Shown piece by piece: positions 1 to 7,772 of a DNA stretch of 9,805 nt (position 1 is the first letter of the stretch; every line of letters starts with the position of its first letter). Below the pieces are notes generated by a model that was given only the letters and a program-made list of their open reading frames with translations, was not told the DNA's origin and searched no databases. The translations under genes and the position numbers were made by a program. The DNA comes from Firmicutes bacterium UBA1440 (GTDB lineage: Bacteria; Bacillota; Clostridia; Peptostreptococcales; Anaerovoracaceae): positions 34,813-44,617 of the forward strand of contig DCTM01000049.1 in NCBI GenBank assembly GCA_002329565.1. Direction: 5' to 3'.

Positions 1-55
1 TTTGTCATGTGAAACGTAAATCTGTAAATAACAAGCAAAAGGTGGTAACTGAACA

Positions 56-1069
56 GTGAGAAAACTGAAATCCATAGATTTATTTGCCGGGATAGGGGGA
101 ATACGACTTGGTTTTGATCAAGCCTTTGGGAATTCCATTCAGACGGTATTTGTCAGCGAATGGGATGAGCATGCCCAAAAAACCTATAGAGCGAATTTCA
201 TCGATGAATTTGGAATCGCAGGAGATATTACAAAAATTGAAGAAGCAGATATACCTACGTTTGATATTTGTCTTGCGGGGTTTCCTTGTCAAGCATTCAG
301 TCTGGCCGGACAACGCAAAGGATTTGAAGACAATTTCAAAGGAAAGGCCCGCGGCACCCTATTTTTTGATGTGGCACGGATTTGTGCCCTCCATAAACCT
401 AAGGTTATTTTTTGCGAGAACGTAAAAGGGCTGACTATCCACGACAAAGGACGTACTTTCAATATTATCAAAGGAACGTTAAATGAATTGGGGTATACAG
501 TTCACGAAAAAGTATTAAACAGTCGTGACTTTGGTGTTCCTCAAAACCGTGAGCGTATTTACATTGTTGCTTTCAGAAATGATATTGACAGTGCAGATTT
601 TCAATTTCCTGAAGCAACAGACTCAAGCAAGCGAATAAAAGATATTATTGAAGAAGAACCTGTTTCGGCGAAATATTATTTAAGTAATGTATATTTGGAA
701 ACACTTCGACGACATCGCGCACGACACGAAGCCAAAGGCAACGGATTTGGATACGAAATTCGAGATTGGGAAGATGTTGCAGGTGCTATTGTCTGTGGAG
801 GCATGGGGCGAGAACGGAATTTATTGGTTGACAAACGTCAAACTGACCTAACGCCTGTCACACATATAAAAGGCGAGATAAATAAAGAGGGTATACGTAA
901 AATGACACCTCGTGAATGGGCCAGGTTACAAGGTTATCCCGATACATTTAAATTGCCGTTATCCGATGTGCATTTATACAAGCAACTCGGCAATTCGGTA
1001 TCCGTACAGGTTATAAGAGCAATAGCGGAGAATATAAAAACTGTACTTGACAAAGAAGATAAGGAATGA
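56..1069 (+). CDS. DNA (cytosine-5-)-methyltransferase, HpaII-type system
   Basis: Transfers a methyl group from S-adenosylmethionine to C5 of cytosine in a specific DNA site. The 337-residue protein has the whole ordered motif set of this family: motif I DLFAGIGGIRLGF (8-20), the motif II acidic residue in SEWD (34-37), motif IV GFPCQAFSLAG (75-85) with catalytic Cys78, motif VI ENV (121-123), motif VIII QNRERIY (163-169), target recognition region about 200-285, motif IX RLQGYP (290-295) and motif X GNSVSVQVI (312-320). Nothing essential is missing, so it is probably active. The start is GTG at 56, placed 10 bases after AAAAGGTGG (37-45) and giving a normal N-terminus right before motif I. 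It lies 7 bp upstream of a HpaII-type endonuclease remnant. By that association the target is probably CCGG, but this is inference. Base composition is visibly more AT-rich than the genes after 2300, consistent with horizontal acquisition. Confidence 0.96.
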   Translation: MRKLKSIDLFAGIGGIRLGFDQAFGNSIQTVFVSEWDEHAQKTYRANFIDEFGIAGDITKIEEADIPTFDICLAGFPCQAFSLAGQRKGFEDNFKGKARGTLFFDVARICALHKPKVIFCENVKGLTIHDKGRTFNIIKGTLNELGYTVHEKVLNSRDFGVPQNRERIYIVAFRNDIDSADFQFPEATDSSKRIKDIIEEEPVSAKYYLSNVYLETLRRHRARHEAKGNGFGYEIRDWEDVAGAIVCGGMGRERNLLVDKRQTDLTPVTHIKGEINKEGIRKMTPREWARLQGYPDTFKLPLSDVHLYKQLGNSVSVQVIRAIAENIKTVLDKEDKE

Positions 1070-1076
1070 TTGAAAG

Positions 1077-1684
1077 ATGGCTATAACAGGAAATAAGGGT
1101 GAATGGTCAGAAATGTATGTATTTTTAAAGCTGCTCTCGGAAGGCAAGCTTTTTGCTGCAGACGAACAACTTAATCGCATTAGCAATATGTTTTTTTCGA
1201 TCATAAAAATTATTCGCGAAGAAACGGTTGGCTCGACATATGAATACATTCCTATAATGACAATCTGATTATGGTTGACAGTCAGATGCCTTTAATTGTT
1301 GCCCAGATGCTTATTGGTTATTATTCTGACATTACAGCCGATTGCTTATGTCTTGCTGATTATGTCAGCTGTATCAATCCCCTTTCACGTAGTGCAGACT
1401 TTTATAGGCACAAGATTAAAGAAATGTTATGTGCTGTTGCTTTAGGTATGAAACCTGCTACAAGGTGGGATGGGACAGATGAAGCGTCGGGTGGTTACAT
1501 AATTGTCAGAACGAACGGCGATTTATTGGCATATCACATTTATAACCGCGATGCTTTCAGAAGTTATCTCTTGAATAATACTAAATTAGAGAGCGGGAGC
1601 AGCAGTCGTCACGGTTATGGTGTATTATATGAGCAGAACGGAGAGATTTACATAAAGTTAAATTTGCAAATTAGATTTATTTGA
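1077..1684 (+). pseudogene. HpaII-family type II restriction endonuclease, internally deleted and frameshifted
   Basis: This is the restriction partner of the methyltransferase, now broken. The first part (ATG 1077, stop at 1266-1268, 63 residues) begins MAITGNKGEWSEMYVFLKLL, which I recognise as the HpaII endonuclease N-terminus. The second part is in another frame, open from 1244, with its first ATG at 1271 and its stop at 1682-1684. It carries the family's C-terminal features: DSQMPLIVAQML, INPLSRSADFY, GGYIIVRTNGDLLAYHIYN and the ending KLNLQIRF. Together they cover about 200 codons, whereas HpaII itself is about 358 residues, so roughly 150 middle residues are missing. One deletion whose length is not a multiple of three, with its junction near 1240-1265, would explain both the loss and the frame change. 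AAGGA at 1061-1065 is a plausible ribosome binding site. The product is almost certainly inactive. Recognition of the family is from memory of its sequence and was not searched. Confidence 0.85.
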
Positions 1685-1922
1685 TGGATAGACAAGCTAC
1701 AAAAGACGTTGCCGTAGTATGTTGGGCAAATTCAGATATTCTGAGATTGAGGTTATGCGATACTCTGCCTATGCCATAAAAGCATCTTTTGTGAAACGGA
1801 TCCCGGTTATTTGACATCCTAACGTTGTGTTCAAAATGATAATAACGGTTGCACATGCTTTAATAAATGTGCTTTCTCGGTTTTGTGCCCATCACTTTGA
1901 TATATAACAAAAAAGAAATCAC
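1685..1922. other. Intergenic stretch with no recognisable gene
   Basis: AT-rich DNA between the restriction gene remnant and the valS promoter. Two 31-codon open frames (1684-1779, whose ATG overlaps the preceding stop codon as TGATG, and 1719-1814) have no clear ribosome binding site and no similarity I can name. A weak hairpin, GCACAT at 1851-1856 with ATGTGC at 1867-1872, is followed by a T-containing stretch but is too short to call a terminator. This is best read as the eroded right edge of the restriction-modification insertion plus the region upstream of valS. Confidence 0.6.
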
Positions 1923-1951
1923 TTGACCTTTTTTTCGCAGTGCTGTAAACT
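1923..1951 (+). promoter_or_regulatory. Probable sigma-A promoter for the valS T-box leader
   Basis: TTGACC (1923-1928) matches the -35 consensus at five of six positions. TAAACT (1946-1951) matches the -10 consensus at four of six, with a 17-base spacer. Transcription would begin near 1958, about 70 bases before the first T-box helix. It is the best-spaced pair I found between 1685 and 2026. The start site is predicted only. Confidence 0.55.
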
Positions 1952-2025
1952 GTTATTTAAGTTATTTCAGGCTTTGATATTGATGCCGCAAGGGGATACT
2001 CTCGGCAAAGCAATACAATTGAATA

Positions 2026-2228
2026 GAAACGATGACGAAGAGGAGTAGGAAAGTTACCCTGACAGAGAGCACGGTTCGTGGCTGAGAGACCGTGTGAGAC
2101 AAGTGCTTTTCGAAGGTTGCTTCAGAGTTTCAGCCCCAAGAACGAGTGCCGCACCGGCTCATAGCCGCTGTGGAATAAAGGTGGTACCGCGGAATAATGT
2201 CCGTCCTTTAACAGAGGACGGATTTTTT
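2026..2228 (+). promoter_or_regulatory. T-box leader riboswitch, valine type, controlling valS
   Basis: This RNA leader binds uncharged tRNA and decides between termination and read-through. Stem I is closed by GAAAC (2026-2030) with GTTTC (2127-2131). It contains the AGTA of the specifier loop (2044-2047), the AGAGAG element (2064-2069), and an apical stem CACGGT/ACCGTG (2070-2075 with 2089-2094) enclosing GGCTGAGAG (2080-2088). On the 3' side, in the context GAAG-GTT-GCTTC, the likely specifier codon is GTT (2116-2118), a valine codon that agrees with the downstream gene. A stem III-like hairpin is CGGCT/AGCCG (2155-2159 with 2163-2167). The T-box is AAAGGTGGTACCGCGG (2177-2192). Its TGGT (2182-2185) would pair with an ACCA tRNA 3' end, which fits the usual A discriminator of tRNA-Val. 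The antiterminator pairs AAAGG (2177-2181) with CCTTT (2205-2209) and excludes the terminator at 2200-2228. T-box presence is very secure; the exact specifier is slightly less so. Confidence 0.95.
2200..2228 (+). terminator. Regulated intrinsic terminator of the T-box leader
   Basis: TCCGTCCT (2200-2207) pairs perfectly with AGGACGGA (2215-2222) around a 7-base loop and is followed by six T (2223-2228). Its 5' arm overlaps the bases needed by the antiterminator (2201-2209), so the two folds are mutually exclusive, as expected in a transcriptional T-box. Confidence 0.95.
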
Positions 2229-2286
2229 GTGCATCTAACCACATTTGCGCAAAACTTTACTGAATACAGCACATATTACATAAAAC

Positions 2287-2294
2287 AAAGGAGG
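2287..2294 (+). promoter_or_regulatory. Ribosome binding site fixing the valS start
   Basis: AAAGGAGG lies 9 bases before ATG 2304. It settles the start against an in-frame GTG at 2094 that lies inside the T-box RNA. Confidence 0.93.
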
Positions 2295-2303
2295 ATACTC
2301 ACA

Positions 2304-4991
2304 ATGGAAAGAAATCTACCGAAAAACTACGATCCGAAAGATTTCGAGGATCGCATATACAATAATTGGGAGCAAAAGGGGGCCTTCCGCGCAGAAATCG
2401 ACAAGAATAAGACCCCGTATACAATTGTTATGCCGCCGCCGAACATCACGGGGCAACTGCACATGGGGCATGCTCTCGATCAGACTCTTCAAGATGTGCT
2501 GATTCGCTGGAGAAGGATGCAGGGCTACAGCGCACTGTGGCTGCCGGGCTCCGATCACGCCAGCATTGCCACTGAGGTTAAGGTTGTCAACAAGCTCAGA
2601 GAGGAAGAGGGCTTGGAGAAGGAGGACCTCGGCAGAGAGGAATTCCTTAAACTCGCCTGGGATTGGAAACGTATCTACGGCGGAAAGATCACCGAGCAAT
2701 GCAGAAAGCTCGGCGATTCCTGCGACTGGTCACGCGAACGTTTCACAATGGATGAAGGTTGCAGTGAGGCAGTCAAAAAATTCTTCGTTCAGTTGTACGA
2801 GAAAGGGCTGATTTATCGCGGTAATAAGATCATCAACTGGTGTCCGGAGTGCAAGACGGCGCTGGCCGATATTGAGGTCGAGCACGAGGATTTGAACGGT
2901 AAGTACTGGTACTTCAGATATCCGGGTGCAGACGGAAGTGAAGGAATAGTCATAGCTACATCGAGACCCGAAACTATTTTCGGCGATGTTGCTGTTGCGG
3001 TCAACCCTGCGGATGAACGCTACAAGCATCTCATCGGCACGAAAGTAGTTCTGCCGCTGATCGGAAGGGAAATCCCGATTATAGCCGATGAGCATCCGGA
3101 TCCGGCAAAGGGTACAGGTGCGGTCAAAATCACTCCTGCGCACGATGTCAACGACTGCGAGGTCGGAGAAAGACACGGCCTCGAGAAACTCGTTTGCCTG
3201 GATGAAAACGCGGTCATGAACGAGCTCGCAGGCAAATACGCCGGTATGGACCGCTACGAATGCAGAAAGCAGTGGGTCAAAGAACTCGATGAGGCGGGCT
3301 ATCTCGTAAAGACTGAGGATTTAATCATCCCGACGGGAAAATGCTATCGTTGTCATTCCGTAATTGAGCCGATGATTTCCGATCAGTGGTTTGTTTCGAT
3401 GAAAGAACTGGCGGCACCGGCTATCGAGGCCGCACGGAGCGGACAACTGATTCACGTGCCGGAACGCTTTGAAAAGATTTATATGCACTGGCTTGAAAAT
3501 ATTAAGGATTGGTGCATCTCACGCCAGTTGTGGTGGGGACACAGAATTCCCGCATATTACTGCGACGACTGCGGTGAAATGACGGTGTCCGTTAAGACGC
3601 CGGAGAAGTGCCCAAAGTGCGGCAGCACAAACATTCGTCAAGATGAAGATGCGCTTGACACGTGGTTCTCGTCGGGTCTGTGGCCGTTTTCGACATTGGG
3701 CTGGCCGGATGAAACCGAGGATTTGGAATACTTCTATCCGAACAGCGTCTTGGTTACCGGCTACGACATCCTCTTCTTCTGGGTTGCGCGCATGGTATTC
3801 TCGGGCATAGCCGTCACCGGCAAGGTTCCGTTCAAGCACGTTTGCGTGCATGGTCTGGTCAGAGATGCCGAAGGTCGTAAGATGAGTAAATCGCTCGGTA
3901 ACGGCATCGATCCGTTAGAAGTAATCGACAAATATGGCGCGGACGCTCTTCGCTTTATGCTGATGACGGGCATCTCCCCCGGCAACGACATGAGATTCAA
4001 GTATGACAGACTGGAATCTTCGCGCAACTTCGCAAATAAGCTCTGGAATGCATCCCGTTTTGTAATAATGAACCTTGAAGATGCGGATTACGATGCCTTC
4101 CGCAACGGAGTGAAGCCGGACGAAGAAAAGCTGATGCCTGAAGATAAATGGATTATTTCGCGTGTCAACGACGCTGCGGCCTATTGTACCGATGCTCTCG
4201 AAAAATTTGACCTGTCACTGGCAGGCCAGAGAGTTTATGAGGCTATTTGGGACGAATACTGCGATTGGTACATTGAACTGGTCAAGAGCAGATTGTACGG
4301 GGAAGATGCTGAGAGCAAGCAGACGGCGAAATATGTGCTCGTTACGGTACTAACCGATTTGATTAAGCTGCTGCACCCGTTCATGCCGTTCATCACCGAA
4401 GAAGTCTACAGCTATCTGCCGAAGGCCGAACCGACGGCGGAAAATCCTGAGAATTTCCTCATGAAGACCGACTGGCCGCTGTACGATGAGAGCAAGACAT
4501 TCTCCGACGATGCCGCAATCTTGGAGATGGCTATGGATACCATCCGCAGCATCAGAAATATCAGAGCCGAGGCGGGCGCTGCTCCGAGCAAGGCGCTGAC
4601 GGCGGTAATCGTTGCACAGGGTGAGGCTGCATGCAGGATAAAGGCCGGTGAAAGCTATCTGAAAAATATTGCCCACATAAGCAATATCACTTTTGCGGAA
4701 AACAAAAATAATCTGCCCGAGGATGCAATGTCGGCCGTCATCGATGGCGCGGAAATCTTCATCCCTATGGACGAATTGGTGGATTATAAAGCTGAGCTTG
4801 CAAAGAATGCAAAGGAAAAGGAAAGACTTGAAGGAGAGATCAAGCGCGTTGAAGGCAAACTGGCAAACGAAGGTTTCGTGAGCAAGGCGCCGGCCAAAGT
4901 CATCGAGGACGAGCGCAATAAGCTGGCGACTTACAAGGAAATGCATGAAAAGATCACGGCGAGAATTGCCTTCATCGAGAAGAAACTATAG
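2304..4991 (+). CDS. valS: Valyl-tRNA synthetase
   Basis: Class I aminoacyl-tRNA synthetase that attaches valine to tRNA-Val in the cytosol; 895 residues, a usual bacterial length. In order it shows PPPNITGQLHMGHAL (44-58) with the HIGH-type motif HMGH (53-56); the CP1 editing domain with TSRPET (219-224) and GTGAVKITPAHD (270-281), which clears misloaded threonine in this family; cysteine pairs CPEC (180-183), CYRC (347-350), CDDC (420-423) and CPKC (436-439), suggesting zinc sites; the class I loop GRKMSKSLGNG (524-534); the anticodon-binding region with HPFMPFITEEVY; and a charged, helical C-terminal segment of about 70 residues (from about 827), the coiled-coil tRNA-binding arm of ValRS. 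ATG 2304 is chosen for its strong ribosome binding site and for the typical start MERNLPKNYDPKDFEDRIY. A T-box with a probable valine specifier lies directly upstream, and folC follows after 21 bp. Confidence 0.98.
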   Translation: MERNLPKNYDPKDFEDRIYNNWEQKGAFRAEIDKNKTPYTIVMPPPNITGQLHMGHALDQTLQDVLIRWRRMQGYSALWLPGSDHASIATEVKVVNKLREEEGLEKEDLGREEFLKLAWDWKRIYGGKITEQCRKLGDSCDWSRERFTMDEGCSEAVKKFFVQLYEKGLIYRGNKIINWCPECKTALADIEVEHEDLNGKYWYFRYPGADGSEGIVIATSRPETIFGDVAVAVNPADERYKHLIGTKVVLPLIGREIPIIADEHPDPAKGTGAVKITPAHDVNDCEVGERHGLEKLVCLDENAVMNELAGKYAGMDRYECRKQWVKELDEAGYLVKTEDLIIPTGKCYRCHSVIEPMISDQWFVSMKELAAPAIEAARSGQLIHVPERFEKIYMHWLENIKDWCISRQLWWGHRIPAYYCDDCGEMTVSVKTPEKCPKCGSTNIRQDEDALDTWFSSGLWPFSTLGWPDETEDLEYFYPNSVLVTGYDILFFWVARMVFSGIAVTGKVPFKHVCVHGLVRDAEGRKMSKSLGNGIDPLEVIDKYGADALRFMLMTGISPGNDMRFKYDRLESSRNFANKLWNASRFVIMNLEDADYDAFRNGVKPDEEKLMPEDKWIISRVNDAAAYCTDALEKFDLSLAGQRVYEAIWDEYCDWYIELVKSRLYGEDAESKQTAKYVLVTVLTDLIKLLHPFMPFITEEVYSYLPKAEPTAENPENFLMKTDWPLYDESKTFSDDAAILEMAMDTIRSIRNIRAEAGAAPSKALTAVIVAQGEAACRIKAGESYLKNIAHISNITFAENKNNLPEDAMSAVIDGAEIFIPMDELVDYKAELAKNAKEKERLEGEIKRVEGKLANEGFVSKAPAKVIEDERNKLATYKEMHEKITARIAFIEKKL

Positions 4992-5012
4992 ATTCAGAGG
5001 TGGAATTACAAT

Positions 5013-6347
5013 ATGGAAAAGACGGCTATTGAAAAGATACAGGGTTTTGAGAGGTTCGGCAGTGTTTTGGGTCTCGAGCGCATGAAGGTTTTGATGGAAT
5101 TGCTCGGCAACCCGCAGGACGACCTGAAATGCCTCCACGTGGCGGGGACCAACGGCAAGGGCTCCGTATGCCGATTTCTCTGTGAGGCGTTGAGAGCAAA
5201 CGGCTACAAGGTGGGTCTCTTCAGCTCGCCGTTTATTGAGGTGTTTAACGAGCGCATTGAGTTCGACGGCACCTATATCAGCGACTCCGACCTCGCCTCA
5301 TGCACAGAGCGGGTGCTCAAGCAGGTTGACGTAATGCTTGAACGCGGTTTTGACTCACCGACAGAGTTTGAAGTGGTGACTGCGATTGCATTTTTGTATT
5401 TCAAGGAGAAGGCGGCCGACTTCGTCATCTTGGAAGTCGGTCTGGGGGGTCGAGGCGACTCGACCAACATCATTAAAGCACCGTTGCTGAGCATTATCAC
5501 CTCGATTTCCTACGATCACACCGACCGTCTCGGCAAGACCCTTGCTGAAATCGCAGGCGAGAAAGCCGGTATTATCAAGGCGGGCGTTCCCGTGGTGATG
5601 AACGTGAAGACAGATAACCGCGAGGCGGAGAAGGTGATTGCTCGCAAGGCCTACGAGGTGGGATCTGTGTTGCACAATGTTACAAAATTTCGCTGTGGAA
5701 ACGAACGCACCGACATGGACGGAACGACATTCGATGCGATGATTTACGGCACATCTTATGCCGACGTCGATATTTCAATGCTCGGCAGTCATCAGGTGCA
5801 AAACGCAATGACGGCTCTGACGGCACTCGAACTGCTGCGAAAAGACAATATAATAAAAGTCAACAGAGAGAATCTGTACGCGGGTATCAGAAATGCCCGC
5901 GTGATCGGTCGCTTTGAACTGATGCGTTGGACGGAGGGCGAATACGGCGAGAAAAAACCACCATACGTAATTCTCGACGGTGCTCACAATGAAGCGGGAG
6001 GCAAGGCTTTTGCCGACACCGTTACAAGCCGCTTGCCGGGCAAGCGACTGCTGATTGTCTGCGGCATTCTTGCCGACAAGGACATTGACGGGATTTTGGA
6101 TAATTTTACTGATGTTTGCGACGAATTTATCGCCACCGAGCCTGACAGCGAAAGAAAGATGCCTGCAGAGCAATTGTGTGATATAATAAGGGGAAAAGGT
6201 GCACATTGCACTGTCTGTGCAGATCCGGAGCAAGCCGTCGCGCTTGCCTTGGACAAGCAGACAAACGAAGGCTATGATGCGGTAGTATTCACCGGATCGC
6301 TGTATTTGTTGGGAAAAATAAGGGGGATACTCAGAGATGGGCAATGA
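5013..6347 (+). CDS. folC: Bifunctional folylpolyglutamate synthase / dihydrofolate synthase
   Basis: Cytosolic Mur-ligase-like enzyme that uses ATP to join glutamate to dihydropteroate or to folates, making and retaining folate cofactors. The 444 residues show the family order: P-loop HVAGTNGKGS (42-51), SSPFIEVFNERI (71-82), EFEVVTAIAF (118-127), EVGLGGRGDSTN (141-152), YDHTDRLGKTLAEIAGEKAG (168-186/187), SHQVQNA (259-265), and DGAHNEAG (322-329) in the C-terminal domain. The usual motif EVGLGGRLDATN reads GDS here, a mild substitution that leaves the Asp and Asn in place. ATG 5013 follows AGAGGTGG (4996-5003) by 9 bases. The gene sits 21 bp after valS, a common clostridial and bacillar neighbourhood, and its end overlaps the next gene by 11 bp, so translation of the two is probably coupled. 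Whether it has both activities or only the polyglutamylating one cannot be read from the sequence. Confidence 0.96.
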   Translation: MEKTAIEKIQGFERFGSVLGLERMKVLMELLGNPQDDLKCLHVAGTNGKGSVCRFLCEALRANGYKVGLFSSPFIEVFNERIEFDGTYISDSDLASCTERVLKQVDVMLERGFDSPTEFEVVTAIAFLYFKEKAADFVILEVGLGGRGDSTNIIKAPLLSIITSISYDHTDRLGKTLAEIAGEKAGIIKAGVPVVMNVKTDNREAEKVIARKAYEVGSVLHNVTKFRCGNERTDMDGTTFDAMIYGTSYADVDISMLGSHQVQNAMTALTALELLRKDNIIKVNRENLYAGIRNARVIGRFELMRWTEGEYGEKKPPYVILDGAHNEAGGKAFADTVTSRLPGKRLLIVCGILADKDIDGILDNFTDVCDEFIATEPDSERKMPAEQLCDIIRGKGAHCTVCADPEQAVALALDKQTNEGYDAVVFTGSLYLLGKIRGILRDGQ

Positions 6348-7254
6348 GACAATCGAAAAGAAGCAGATCTTGCTGATTTATAATCCGAGCTCCGGCAGCG
6401 GGATGTTCATCCGTCATCTTGACAATATCATTGAGGTTTTTCAAGACGCGGGATATCTCGTCACTCCGGTGAGGGGAGCGCGCAATGCAATTCTTGATTA
6501 TGTGTTTGAAAACATGTGTCAGGATTCCTATCGCCAGATTATTATCGCAGGGGGTGACGGCACCATAAATACCGTCGTCAATTCGATGATGCGACATAAC
6601 ATCGATCTGCCTATTGCAATCTTTCCGTCGGGAACGGCTAATGATTTCGCGTATTACCTCGGATTGCCGCACGATTTTGAGGGTATGGTCGAGGTCGCTT
6701 TGGGTGAAAACATCATGCCGACCGACATTGCCAAGGTTAACGATAAGTATTTCATCAATGTTGCGGCCATGGGTACGCTCGTGGATGTTTCGCAGAAGAC
6801 GGATCCGAATCTGAAAAATACGTTGGGGGTAATGGCCTACTACTTGAAGGGCATGACTGAGGTAACGAACCTGCATCCGATTAAAATCAAGCTGAAGAGC
6901 GAGGAATATACAGGCGAAGAAGAGATGTATTTCATGGTTATCATGAACGGTTGCTCTGCAGGAGGATTCAAGAAGATTTCGCCTGATGCCGACGCTACGG
7001 ATGGTCTGCTTGACGTAATGCTGTTCCGCAAGATGCCGTTCCACGAGATGGCACCGTTGTTTTTCAATGTGCTCTATGGCAGCCACACGGAAAACAAAAA
7101 TGTGCTTTACTTCAAGACGAACGATCTGACTTTGGAAGCGGAAGAGGATGTTTCAACCGACGTTGACGGTGAGAAGGGTGAAAAATTCCCGTTGCATTTC
7201 TCTGTATTGCGCAGGAAACTCAGGATCTTCGTGCCGGACCGTGTCAATAATTGA
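6337..7254 (+). CDS. Diacylglycerol kinase family lipid kinase (YegS/DgkB-like)
   Basis: Predicted ATP-dependent lipid kinase acting at the inner face of the membrane, probably phosphorylating diacylglycerol or a related lipid. The 305 residues carry the family signatures: NPSSGSG (16-22), the nucleotide-binding GGDGTINTVVN (72-82), PSGTANDFA (97-105), ADATDGLLDV (218-227) in the C-terminal beta-sandwich domain, and TDVDGEKGE (274-282) near the end. No signal peptide or clear membrane helix is seen, as expected for a soluble enzyme that binds membranes peripherally. ATG 6337 follows AAGGGGGA (about 6320-6327) and lies inside the last codons of folC. In the family DgkB recycles diacylglycerol into phosphatidic acid, which would link it in theme to plsX further along. 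The exact substrate is not determinable here, so no symbol is given. Confidence 0.93.
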   Translation: MGNETIEKKQILLIYNPSSGSGMFIRHLDNIIEVFQDAGYLVTPVRGARNAILDYVFENMCQDSYRQIIIAGGDGTINTVVNSMMRHNIDLPIAIFPSGTANDFAYYLGLPHDFEGMVEVALGENIMPTDIAKVNDKYFINVAAMGTLVDVSQKTDPNLKNTLGVMAYYLKGMTEVTNLHPIKIKLKSEEYTGEEEMYFMVIMNGCSAGGFKKISPDADATDGLLDVMLFRKMPFHEMAPLFFNVLYGSHTENKNVLYFKTNDLTLEAEEDVSTDVDGEKGEKFPLHFSVLRRKLRIFVPDRVNN

Positions 7255-7272
7255 AGCAAAGGGAGATGAAAA

Positions 7273-7719
7273 ATGCAGGAACTTGACGGATTGAAATTGG
7301 AGATAACGCAGGAATACGACCTGTTGACCCGGTTCTTTGAAAAGAACGGTCTTGAAATATCCGAGGATGAGCCTGTGCCGACCGACACGCTCAAGTGTTG
7401 GAAGATCAGCGACGGTGATACCTTGGTGGCAGCAGCCGCGCTCGCATTGCGTGAGGGAAGATACATCCTCGACGGCATAGCGGTGGAGGAACCGTATCGC
7501 AAGCTTCGGTTGGGTAAAATGCTGCTGGATCTCGTGATTGAGGAAGTGAAGCTTCGCAAAGGAGACGCGCTGTATCTCGTTGCGCGTGCGCCGGTATTTT
7601 TTAAGAAATCAGGATTTGAAGCAGTGGCGGCTGCGGCCGCACCGCAGTTCTTTGAATGTTTTACCTGTCCGCAATATAAGGTGACCTGTCACCCCGAAAT
7701 CATGAAACTGAACATCTGA
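7273..7719 (+). CDS. GNAT-family N-acetyltransferase with C-terminal cysteine cluster
   Basis: A 148-residue small-molecule or protein acetyltransferase of the Gcn5-related fold. The acetyl-CoA-binding motif A is visible as LDGIAVEEPYRKLRLGKMLL (66-85), where RKLRLGK replaces the usual (R/Q)xxGx(G/A) loop. The closing FFKKSGFE (109-116) is the typical GNAT beta-bulge ending. The last 20 residues add a feature outside the core fold: Cys129, Cys132 and Cys139 in the pattern CFTCPQYKVTC, followed by HPEIM. I have the impression that similar tails occur in other clostridial GNATs, but I cannot name their function. ATG 7273 follows AAAGGGAG (7258-7265) by 7 bases. The gene begins 18 bp after the lipid kinase and is the last of the valS unit, before the terminator at 7773-7814. 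The substrate is unknown. Confidence 0.85.
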   Translation: MQELDGLKLEITQEYDLLTRFFEKNGLEISEDEPVPTDTLKCWKISDGDTLVAAAALALREGRYILDGIAVEEPYRKLRLGKMLLDLVIEEVKLRKGDALYLVARAPVFFKKSGFEAVAAAAAPQFFECFTCPQYKVTCHPEIMKLNI

Positions 7720-7772
7720 CCTTCACTGAAAATCAAACAGATTCCGGAGCTCGTTTCACAAGGAAAAAGGGC

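Noticed and set aside
1684..1814. Two overlapping 31-codon frames after the endonuclease remnant, one starting TGATG on its stop
   Set aside because: There is no ribosome binding site and no recognisable protein. The length is within chance expectation for this stretch.
1811..1843. TTGACA (1811-1816) as a second valS promoter
   Set aside because: The nearest good -10, GATAAT (1838-1843), is 21 bases away. At usual spacing only AATGAT is available.
1851..1872. GCACAT/ATGTGC hairpin as a terminator of the methyltransferase unit
   Set aside because: It has only six base pairs, a 10-base loop and no continuous T run.
2094..2303. In-frame GTG that would extend valyl-tRNA synthetase by 70 residues
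   Set aside because: It lies inside the T-box stem I and reads through the T-box and terminator. It has no ribosome binding site, and the resulting residues are not ValRS-like. ATG 2304 has a strong site.
4350..4946. 198-codon minus-strand open frame opposite the end of valS
   Set aside because: It is antisense to conserved ValRS sequence, with no start signals or domain features.
6331..7086. 251-codon minus-strand open frame opposite the lipid kinase gene
   Set aside because: It is antisense to a protein with full DAGK motifs, and its translation is rich in His, Arg and Ile as expected for a shadow frame.
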